A stretch of 12,571 nucleotides of DNA from Vampirovibrionales bacterium (GTDB taxonomy: Bacteria > Cyanobacteriota > Vampirovibrionia > Vampirovibrionales > JAGQHJ01): assembly GCA_025451145.1 (NCBI GenBank), contig JANWKX010000068.1, forward strand, positions 1-12,571, in the 5' to 3' direction. The stretch's first letter is position 1. The number at the start of each line of letters is the position of its first letter. A program made the translations under genes and the position numbers. Below the pieces are notes generated by a model. That model was not told the origin of the DNA, ran no database searches, and saw nothing but the letters and a program-made list of their open reading frames with translations. This document shows positions 1 through 7,900 of this stretch, piece by piece.

Positions 1-2
1 AG

Positions 3-1655
3 CTGTTTTTTGGACAAAGTGTTCCGTACGCCAAGGATTTTACCATTACCCCGTCGGATGTTCCGGCAGACACGTTAGACGTCCAGCAGCCGGAGGATCA
101 TCCCGTCGCGTTTTTGCTGGCATCTGAAAAATTGAGTCAAATGTTAAAGCAACTTGGCCCGGTGGGGGCTTTTCTGGGCAATATGCTCCATTTATTTGTC
201 AAATCAACGCCAGCCCAAACACAAAAGGTGGATGGCAATGGCAATATTATTAGCCTCTTAAAGGATGGCTCGCTAACGGCATTACAAAAAGGCTTTCAGC
301 ATGCCTTTTATCTTGTGCCAGAGACCGCCAGCGAACTGGCAATCTCTGCTCCTGATGCGAAATTGCCTCCTGAACAACTTGCCTTTGAATTGGCAAAACA
401 GGCGGCATTGGAAGAATATAACCTTAACTTATACCGTCAGAATAGTACGCATCCCTTTGATGCGTTGCAGCAAATTGTGTTAAGAGGTCTGCCTCTCACG
501 CCGGATATCCATAAAGCTATTGCCCACGGAAAAATGATGGGTGAAGCCATGAATTTGACCCGTTATCTTGTGGATGCGCCACCGGATACTATTAAATCAC
601 CTGCCTGGATTAGTCAACAGGCAAAGGCGTTGGCGTCGCCGACTCTAACGGTGGATGTTCACGATCGGGCATGGATTCAGCAGCAAAAGATGGGGCTTTT
701 CTTAGCGGTGGCCTCAGGAAATCGCAAAACGGGTGAGGATTCCCCGCGCCTGGTTGAAATGGTCTATACGCCACCAAATGGTAAGTATGATAAAACCATC
801 CTTCTGGTTGGGAAAGGGATTACCTTTGATACGGGCGGAACAAACTTAAAAGTTGGCGTCGATGCGGAAACGGGCTATCCCAATATTCATGGAATGAAGG
901 GGGATATGGCTGGCGCTGCTGCTGTGATAGGGACCATGAAGGCGATTAATGAGATGCACTTGGAGAATGTGCGGGTCATCGGATTAACGCCATTAACACC
1001 CAATCGACTCGGAGCCTATGCAATGCTGCCTAATCACGTTGCCATTGCGCGAAACGGTAAACGGGTTGAAATTGAAAATACCGATGCCGAAGGCCGTCTT
1101 GTCCTCTCGGATTCCATGAACTATGGTGGTGAAAAGTATCACCCCGATGTCATTCTCGATATCGCCACACTGACGGGCGGAAAAGCTGCGGCTTTAGGCC
1201 GGGATAATTCCATTGCGGTGATGGGCAATAATTATCGCTTTTCGAAGCAACTAAGCGCTATCAGCCGAGATTTGGGGCGAAAAGCCATTGCCTATCCGCT
1301 GACGGAAGGCCATCGTCGATGGGTGACCAAAGGGGCTATACCCGGTAATCCAAGGACCGGAGGCCTGGCCGATGTTTACAATTCTGTCCCGATGAAAGAG
1401 GGAGAGCGTTACGGCCTTTACGGCAAAGTCCCCTATAGTCGGGAGAAACATATTATTCATCATTCCTTGCAAGGCGGTGCTTTCCTCAGAGAGTTTTTAG
1501 CCGATCCCAAGACGCCCTGGGGCCACTTGGATATCGCCGGCTCAGAACTCGCCCCGGTCAATGAACGCGGTGGTACGGAATACGCCACGGGCATTGGGGT
1601 TGAGGATCTGTTTCAAGCTGTTCAGCAAATTGCTTCAGGAAACCTGAAAACCTAA
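3..1655 (+). CDS. Leucyl aminopeptidase family (M17) metallopeptidase, 5' end missing
   Basis: Cytosolic two-metal exopeptidase that removes N-terminal residues from peptides (family knowledge). Counting residues from the TTG at 114, the M17 signatures are clear: GKGITFD at 233-239, MKGDMAGAA at 262-270 and NTDAEGRL at 322-329. By alignment from memory with bovine enzyme, metal ligands are K234, D239, D264, D324 and E326, and catalytic residues are K246 and R328; all are present. Two insertions stand out: about 7 residues between K246 and D264, and about 19 residues after GLADVYN (around 424-455). The frame is open to the left edge of the window, and the TTG at 114 falls inside what looks like a beta strand (HPVAFLL), so the true start lies upstream and the gene is truncated by the window only. 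It converges with the next gene. Family assignment is firm; substrate preference is not. Confidence 0.93.
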   Translation: MFFGQSVPYAKDFTITPSDVPADTLDVQQPEDHPVAFLLASEKLSQMLKQLGPVGAFLGNMLHLFVKSTPAQTQKVDGNGNIISLLKDGSLTALQKGFQHAFYLVPETASELAISAPDAKLPPEQLAFELAKQAALEEYNLNLYRQNSTHPFDALQQIVLRGLPLTPDIHKAIAHGKMMGEAMNLTRYLVDAPPDTIKSPAWISQQAKALASPTLTVDVHDRAWIQQQKMGLFLAVASGNRKTGEDSPRLVEMVYTPPNGKYDKTILLVGKGITFDTGGTNLKVGVDAETGYPNIHGMKGDMAGAAAVIGTMKAINEMHLENVRVIGLTPLTPNRLGAYAMLPNHVAIARNGKRVEIENTDAEGRLVLSDSMNYGGEKYHPDVILDIATLTGGKAAALGRDNSIAVMGNNYRFSKQLSAISRDLGRKAIAYPLTEGHRRWVTKGAIPGNPRTGGLADVYNSVPMKEGERYGLYGKVPYSREKHIIHHSLQGGAFLREFLADPKTPWGHLDIAGSELAPVNERGGTEYATGIGVEDLFQAVQQIASGNLKT

Positions 1656-1684
1656 TTTCACCATTAGGGCATTAAAAGGGATGA

Positions 1685-1708
1685 TCGGGTTAGTTTAATT
1701 TAACCCGA
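1685..1708. terminator. Possible shared hairpin between convergent genes
   Basis: A perfect 8-bp inverted repeat (TCGGGTTA, 8-nt loop, TAACCCGA) sits between the stop of the peptidase and the last codons of the convergent minus-strand gene. It could end transcription from both sides. There is no T-run on either strand, so it is not a classical intrinsic terminator, and the right arm lies inside the coding sequence. Confidence 0.3.
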
Positions 1709-2676
1709 CGATAGAGTAACGCACGACGATACTCGACGGTCTCTTCCCGGCTAAACATTTCAAACTCAGGATTTTGATCATAAAATGCCTGGATCTCTTC
1801 CTGTGGCAGTGAGCTACTGCGGACCATCTCTAGGAATAATTTCATAATTTCGCCAAACAGGTAATCGATTCTATGGAACTCAGCCTCGCCTGCATACCAC
1901 TCATAGGCAGGATTTTTCTGATAGAGAGGATTTTGCGCTTGGGGAAGATTGAATAAATCCGCCATTTTTTGGAGATTTTTGGGCTTGCCGGGATCAAAGT
2001 AATTGGCTTCAGTCAGTGCGCGAAATATTTTATAATATTGTGAGTATTTAATTTCGCCTTCATAACTCGGAAAAAAGCCTGGCTTATCTTTGAATTTTAA
2101 AAGCGCTTCTTCCGGTATACCCAGTGTACGACTTAAAATATAAATATAGATACTCTGATTGCTAGGCTTATAATGGCTTTTTGCCGGTTCATCGAGGAGC
2201 ATGTTGCTGATATTTTGTATCATTTCGGGTGATGCTTGATGAACAAGATCTGTAAATCGCTTCTCAACGTAATTGTAAAGCGGCGCTTTTTCGAAATAGG
2301 GCTCTCGGTAATCCTCAACAAAGTGATGTAGCGGATTCTTTCTTTTCTCCTCCGTCGGAGTATATTCGCTTGCAACCGGAAGGGGGTAGCTGAGGAGTTG
2401 TAACAGCCTTCGGGGGTCCTGAGTTCGGGTTGCATCCTCAAACCCCATGGCAACCAGTTTATCAGCAATCTCTGAAACGCCTTCAAAGCCAGCGCTAGAA
2501 AGATCTTTCATTAAGGCCTCTCTGGAGGAGTCGCTTTGAGATCTAGCCGTAATTGAGGAGGTATCAGCAGGTGAAGAAGAGGCTATACCGCCAGGTGGTT
2601 GATGTGGCGGATCCGTTGGCTTTTTTTTCTTCCAAAGCCAACCGAAGCGCAGTGAGTGGGCTGAAATAACCGTCAT
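1690..2676 (-). CDS. Unknown 328-residue protein with basic/Pro-rich N terminus
   Basis: I do not recognise this protein. It starts at an ATG with a strong GGAGG eight bases upstream. The N terminus carries LRFG at 9-12, then W-rich/basic residues (WLWKKKK, 13-19), a Pro-rich stretch (PTDPPHQPPGG) and a Ser/Thr-rich low-complexity linker to about residue 53. The remainder (about 54-328) looks like a soluble, mostly helical, charged and aromatic-rich domain (for example PLYNYVEKRF, YIYILSRTLGIPEEALLKF, YQKNPAYEWY, EIQAFYDQNPEFEMF) and ends in a basic tail (YRRALLYRRVKLN). There is no signal peptide, transmembrane segment or catalytic motif I can name. It lies 131 bp downstream of the kinase gene on the same strand but has its own plausible promoter. 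The start codon and reality of the gene are well supported; the function is open. Confidence 0.85.
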   Translation of the reverse strand: MTVISAHSLRFGWLWKKKKPTDPPHQPPGGIASSSPADTSSITARSQSDSSREALMKDLSSAGFEGVSEIADKLVAMGFEDATRTQDPRRLLQLLSYPLPVASEYTPTEEKRKNPLHHFVEDYREPYFEKAPLYNYVEKRFTDLVHQASPEMIQNISNMLLDEPAKSHYKPSNQSIYIYILSRTLGIPEEALLKFKDKPGFFPSYEGEIKYSQYYKIFRALTEANYFDPGKPKNLQKMADLFNLPQAQNPLYQKNPAYEWYAGEAEFHRIDYLFGEIMKLFLEMVRSSSLPQEEIQAFYDQNPEFEMFSREETVEYRRALLYRRVKLN

Positions 2677-2684
2677 GATTTAAA

Positions 2685-2689
2685 CCTCC
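2685..2689 (-). promoter_or_regulatory. Strong ribosome binding site of the 328-residue protein
   Basis: CCTCC on the plus strand reads GGAGG on the minus strand, 8 bases before the ATG at 2676. It fixes the start. Confidence 0.8.
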
Positions 2690-2745
2690 GTTAAAACGCG
2701 ATTGAACAAACTAAACCCGACAGCCTCTCTAAATTGACCCCTGGA

Positions 2746-2775
2746 TTAATATTTATTTGAAATCGGCTTTCTCAA
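2746..2775 (-). promoter_or_regulatory. Possible sigma70-type promoter for the 328-residue protein
   Basis: On the minus strand TTGAGA (2770-2775) and TATTAA (2746-2751) are 18 bp apart and lie about 70 bp before the start codon, inside the 131-bp gap after the kinase gene. Matches are partial, so this is only a candidate. Confidence 0.3.
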
Positions 2776-2807
2776 GTCGATGAATTCGGGCGTTCTGTTG
2801 GAAGCTG

Positions 2808-4691
2808 CTATTCAGAGGAGAATTCTTCGCACAGTACCGATTCTTGCTGGGGAATCATCACCGTAAAGACCGAACCTTCATCTGGACGGCTTGAAACCAA
2901 TATTTTTCCGCCATGCAGCTCAACGAGTTTTTGGGTCAAGGCGAGTCCTAATCCGGCGCCATCGTTGCTTCGTGTGGTAGAGCTATCCACCTGGTAAAAC
3001 AAATCAAAGATATATTGCTGTTCCTCTTGGGGAATGCCGATTCCGGTATCGCTAATTTCACAGATGGCCCAAAGTTTTCCATCGGCAACTGTTGGAAATA
3101 ACTTAACCAGGACTGAGCCATTGGGATGATTGTATTTGATGGCATTGCCGATCAGATTGTACAGGATTTGCCTGAATTGGGCCGGATCGGCTGTGATTTG
3201 CTGCAATTTGGCATCAATTTGGAGCTCCAGCCGAATGCCTTTTTGTTGGCAAAAGGTTTGGAACATACTGATGCAGTGGGTGACCGCAGGATGAACATCA
3301 AAGCTTTCCAGGTTGCTTTTATAATACCCGGATTCAATTTTCGAAATATCCAGGAGATCGTTTACCAGATCCAGCAAATGCTGGCCGCTAACCCCAATAT
3401 TATGAAGATACCGATGCTGTCTTTCTGTCAAGTTGCTGAGATCGTTACTCGATAAGATTTCAGAAAAACCGATAATGGCATGTAAAGGGGTTCTAAGCTC
3501 ATGGGAAATATTGGCCAAGAATTGATTTTTACGTTGATTGGCAATTTCCGCGTCATTTTTGGCTTTCACCATTTGCTGAAACAAATCCGTTTGGTAAAGC
3601 GCAATGCCCACATGGGTTGAGACTTCATCCAGGATCGCGATTTCCTCCTGGGTCCACTCATGGGCATGGTGGCAATGATGGAGGCATATGCGCCCATAAT
3701 TAAAATCACGGTATAAAATCTCACAGACCAGCGCCGATTGAACCTGATATTTGTTGTAAAAATCTTTTAACGCTTCAGGAATTTCATCAGGCGCGTTAAT
3801 TTGAAGGCGGATACTGGATTGGATGTTAACAGATTCCCGGTTGATGTTCCTCAAAACGGGTAAACTGGCCAAATCAGCCTCTTCTTCCTGAACAATGTCA
3901 TTAGAGCTGGTGTATTGAGCAGAAAGTTCCAATTGAATGTTGTCCCTGGTTTCATCTTGATAATAGCGGGCCACAATACAGCGATCGGTTTTAAAATAGG
4001 TCCCAAGCTCATTTGCGGTATGTTGCAATATGGCATTAATATCAAAGGTCTGGCTAATAACCTGTATCAATCGTTTGACCAGACGCTCCCTATCCAGGGT
4101 TTTCTGAAGCTCCCGCTCAATTTCTTTTCTGGGAGTAATATCAATGACGTAGGCCGCAGCTCCGTACTCTTCCGAATAAGGGCCTGAAATACCAACGATG
4201 ACATCGATTCGAGATCCGTCTTGGCAGATGAGTTGTTTTTCATAGGGCTTAATGCTTCCCCTGGTGAATCCATCCTGTATGGCTTGAAGATCGAGCGGAT
4301 GATACTCTTCAGGGGTCATGTCCCGCCATGAGAGCTTCTCGTCTTGCAGCGCTTGGCGATTGTATCCGACCATATTTAAAAAAGCATCGTTTGCATCCAC
4401 AATAAGCCCGTTTAGGTGGGCATGAACAACGCCTGTGACATTCGCTTGGATAAAAGACTGGAATCTGGCCTCACTTTTGGCAAGGGCTCTTTCAATCGCT
4501 TTGCGCTGGTTGATTTCCTGCCTTAAGAGCAGGTTAATATTGGCAAACTCCTCAGTTCGCTGTTTAAAATCATGCTCTATAAGCTCATAAGCGCTTAATA
4601 ATTCTTCTTCAGCTTGAAATTCCTTGGATGAAAGCGTATGAGACACAGTTGAAAGTCCAAAACAAAATATAACCAACTCTAACCTTTTCAC
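2808..4691 (-). CDS. Orphan sensor histidine kinase (coiled coil-PAS-GAF-HisKA-HATPase)
   Basis: Autophosphorylating sensor kinase that would pass phosphate to a response regulator not present in this window. Order: short hydrophobic stretch 4-16, predicted coiled coil about 27-75, PAS about 74-187 (SEARFQSFIQANVTG ... YVIDITPRKEIE), GAF about 203-367, HisKA from about 375 with phospho-acceptor H397 (NISHELRTPLH), and HATPase with N-box N516, DTGIG 548-552 and GLGLAL 580-585. All catalytic motifs look intact. The GAF ends in CLHHCHHAHEW..EEIAIL, like the end of cyanobacterial phytochrome-type GAFs, but there is no Cys at the expected bilin-attachment segment (around EALKDFYNKYQV), so light sensing is not supported. 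The start used is GTG; no good ribosome site precedes it, and TTG six codons in (preceded by AAAAGG) or GTG at codon 16 are alternatives. Those would remove the weak hydrophobic N terminus and make the protein clearly soluble. Confidence 0.93.
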   Translation of the reverse strand: MKRLELVIFCFGLSTVSHTLSSKEFQAEEELLSAYELIEHDFKQRTEEFANINLLLRQEINQRKAIERALAKSEARFQSFIQANVTGVVHAHLNGLIVDANDAFLNMVGYNRQALQDEKLSWRDMTPEEYHPLDLQAIQDGFTRGSIKPYEKQLICQDGSRIDVIVGISGPYSEEYGAAAYVIDITPRKEIERELQKTLDRERLVKRLIQVISQTFDINAILQHTANELGTYFKTDRCIVARYYQDETRDNIQLELSAQYTSSNDIVQEEEADLASLPVLRNINRESVNIQSSIRLQINAPDEIPEALKDFYNKYQVQSALVCEILYRDFNYGRICLHHCHHAHEWTQEEIAILDEVSTHVGIALYQTDLFQQMVKAKNDAEIANQRKNQFLANISHELRTPLHAIIGFSEILSSNDLSNLTERQHRYLHNIGVSGQHLLDLVNDLLDISKIESGYYKSNLESFDVHPAVTHCISMFQTFCQQKGIRLELQIDAKLQQITADPAQFRQILYNLIGNAIKYNHPNGSVLVKLFPTVADGKLWAICEISDTGIGIPQEEQQYIFDLFYQVDSSTTRSNDGAGLGLALTQKLVELHGGKILVSSRPDEGSVFTVMIPQQESVLCEEFSSE

Positions 4692-4725
4692 GCATTCTAA
4701 CGAATCATCTTTCTATCACAATAGC

Positions 4726-4737
4726 TAGGTTGACCTA
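4726..4737. promoter_or_regulatory. 12-bp palindrome upstream of the kinase gene
   Basis: TAGGT-TG-ACCTA is a perfect 5-bp inverted repeat with a 2-bp centre, 34 bp before the kinase GTG in the divergent intergenic region. It has the size of a dimeric regulator site; no regulator is identified. Confidence 0.25.
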
Positions 4738-4817
4738 TTTATTGTTGGTTTAATCCGTAGTTTTGTTTTCAAGGGTCTTCATTTCGATGAAAAGACTAAA
4801 GTTGGGCAGGGAGAAGG

Positions 4818-4850
4818 CATGTCTTTCGAGTCGGGAAAGCCATGATTTTT
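4818..4850 (+). terminator. Hairpin followed by T-run in the divergent intergenic region
   Basis: CATG-t-CTTTC (4818-4827) pairs with GAAAG-c-CATG (4835-4844) around a 7-nt loop, with one mismatch, and is followed by ATTTTT. It looks like a weak intrinsic terminator on the plus strand. Nothing on the plus strand ends here, so it may be an insulator or a leader attenuator of the downstream glycosyltransferase gene if transcription begins further upstream. Confidence 0.3.
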
Positions 4851-4884
4851 GAAATGGATGACAGGAACAGCCCTTTGGTCGCCA

Positions 4885-4913
4885 TAGAACATCCTTAAGC
4901 TCTATGTTATGCT
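4885..4913 (+). promoter_or_regulatory. Candidate extended -10 promoter of the glycosyltransferase gene
   Basis: TGT-TATGCT (4905-4913) matches an extended -10 element; 17 bp upstream is a poor -35 (TAGAAC, 4885-4890). Transcription would start near 4920 and give a leader of about 30 nt. An imperfect inverted repeat (CATAgAACAT 4883-4892 with ATGTTATG 4904-4911) overlaps the promoter and could be an operator. Confidence 0.35.
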
Positions 4914-4949
4914 ATTGTTGAGTATTCCAAGGTTTAAAAGGAATTTTTG

Positions 4950-7900
4950 GTGGGACAGGTTCAATCAGTCACTTTCTTTTATCCAAGCCGGGTGATAGGC
5001 GGAGCAGAGTTTCAATTTATTAGATTATCACGCTACCTTCAGACTGTATTGGGCGTTAAGGTCTATTATGTGGATTATTTGGATGGGTTTGCCCGTCAGC
5101 AACTTGCAGGCGAGCCTATCGAGTTTATTACCTATGAGGATAATCAAAGGCTTACCTTGGATTACGATACCCATGTGGTGACACCACTGAGTTGTATTTT
5201 CAAAATCCAGGATGATTTGGCGCTCTCTTCCCAAACGAAAATCATGTTCTGGTCCTTACACCCCATCAATTTGTTCTGCAACATTCCGTATTATCACTAT
5301 ATTCTTAAAAAGCCCTACCCTGAAATTAAAAAGTTCCTCAGATGGTTCTATCCCGGTGATTGCAAGACCATTCGTCAGGCCCTGCAAGTCCTTCATAACC
5401 ACCATTCCATTGTGTTTATGGACTATCTGAACTATGCCGTCAATGACATTCTGTTTGATCTGGATTGGAAAGCCCCTCACTATATACAGATTCCGGTGGT
5501 TCAACCAAAAACCTTAGCCCCTCATTTTAATCGGATTCACCCTCAGGAAATTAATATCGCCTGGCTGGGCAATATTGTGGATGAAAAGGTTTATCCGCTT
5601 TTAAAAATCATTGAAGATGCCGTGGCATTCAGCAACACCTATAACCAGAAAATCCGAATTCACGTCATTGGGGCTGGCCACAGAGATCAGGAGATTCGGG
5701 ATTACCTTCCGCCCAGGCTGGTGGATATTAAGATGCTGGGGAAAATTATCCAGGAAGACTTGGATGATTATTTGGCGAATCACGTGGATATTTTATTTGC
5801 CATGGGGCCTTCCGCCTTGGAAGGCGCCAAGTTGAGTATTCCGACCATTGCCCTGGATTTCAGCTTTAACCCGATGCCCAAGGATTACCAATATAATTGG
5901 CTCTACGAAATGCCTGATTTTGCCTTAGGCATGGATATTGAGCTTAAAAACTGCGCCTTTGAGCCGCATTCCTTTGAGAACTTAATCGCAGAAATCTACA
6001 ATAACAATCAGAAGCAGGCTTTTGGCGAGCGCTGCTATCAATATTATTCCAAAAATCATACCATTGAGATTGTTTCCGGTGTCCTGTTAGAGACTTTGGA
6101 AAAAATTCATTTCTCCTATGCCGATTTACTCATGACCGGCATCTATAACGTCCATTTTCACAGGGAACCTGAAGGGCCTTTACTTGAGCTGAAAAATGCC
6201 GCTCTTGGCTATTTGACCCGGCCTGAAAAAGGTGAGTTGATGAGGCGGTTCGTTTATATTTCATTGAAAGCGGCTTTTCAAAAATGGCTTAGTGGGCAAA
6301 AAAGAAATATCCTTAAACTCAAGCTTGCTATTACCAAGCGCATGTATCACTCACCGGTTCATCTCTTGCCAACCCTCAGGCTGGCAAAGAATATTAGCCG
6401 TTACCAGCGCAACTTACAGCCAAAATTTTCCTATCAAGAATACTTGCGGATCAAAAAAGAACTGCTTTGCGAACAACCCAAATTTATTGTTCTATTTCCC
6501 AATGATATTTTGTTATCCGCAAATAATCATCTGTTGAAGCTCCTTGTCCAGTTAACAGAGCAACAGTTTTTATGTGTCACCTTTCATACCGATCCTCAAA
6601 AAGGCTATTATTATTCGATCTTAAAAAACATGGTTTCTATTTGCCTGCATGAGGAAATATCGGATTTATTCGAATCCTATCCCAAGATAGTGGTTGCCAA
6701 TGGCCTGAAGAAACCAGGCCCTTATGAGCATAATCTCCACGGGGCAAAGCTTTGGGTCCATCTTGATCAAATGCCTCCCCCGCTGCAACACAGTGAGCAA
6801 GTGGATCTGATTGAACAGGCCCATATTTTCACGATTTCAGAACCTTATCCGGAATTGAAGCGATTTCTGCATCAAAGTCAATGCTTGTCTCACGCCATTG
6901 TTTTAAATGCCCCTGATGCCTTCGAAAGCCTGATGGACAAGATCAATCACCTTGATCAATTGTCTTCTATTCTGTCGGCGTACCATCGTCATCCTCAAAA
7001 GCCAATTGTTTTAATGATTGAAAATCCACTCACGGCTGAAAACACACGGCTTTTATACTTTTTAAAAGAATTGGCGAGCCATGGCTATCTGTGTTTTCAC
7101 TGTAAGCTATCCCAGGGTCCTCAATCCATTTGGCAAATTCAGGAAAATCTTTGGTTGTTGAACCAGTTTGAGCCTTTAAAGAACGCTTTGGCCGGTGAGC
7201 AGATTATTTACCTCACGGATTCGATTAGTCTGGAGTTGATTGAGTCCCTGAAAGAAAGCTTAATCAATCCGTATGTATGGGTGGATCTGACCTCTGGCGT
7301 GCAATTAAACAACCTTCTTCAGAACAGCTTATTGCTGAACCAGACGAATTTCTTGACTCTACCAGACTATCTGGAAACGATTTCCCATGACCAATTGCCA
7401 GTATTCAGTTTGCCATTGGCAGATAGTGAGTTTAACCTACAGGCCGTAGAAGAGAAACTACTGCAAGATCCTTACTTCTGGTCATTGTATGGCGATTTAA
7501 ACCTTTACCAGGCAATTGCTGTTAAAACCACGACCTTTTTGGATTATGAAGGGAAAAACTTTTATTCCGGTGGGGCGGAACGCTACCTGTTGGATTTAAA
7601 CGACATTGCACAAGCTTTAGGGTATCGATTTCTGGTCTATCAATATGGTCATACGTCCTGGACAAGACGTTATGGGCGGGTTGAAGTTTGTAGTTTGTCC
7701 GATGACGCCCTTTCTCTTGATCACTTAAGCACTGATAATATCCGGCAGCTCAGTCAACTGTTTTACCACATGGCTCACGAGAAAGTCGCGCTTGGCCTTT
7801 ATTCATCGTTTCTTCATGCCTGGCCGCAAGCTGTGGAACCCAACATTGGCATTAGCCATGGCGTTGGCTGGGATGATCCAAGAAGCCATTTTAACGATGG

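Noticed and set aside
114..1655. TTG at 114 as the start of the M17 peptidase
   Set aside because: The frame is open to the left edge of the window, and the TTG interrupts a hydrophobic strand, with no ribosome site before it. The gene begins outside the window.
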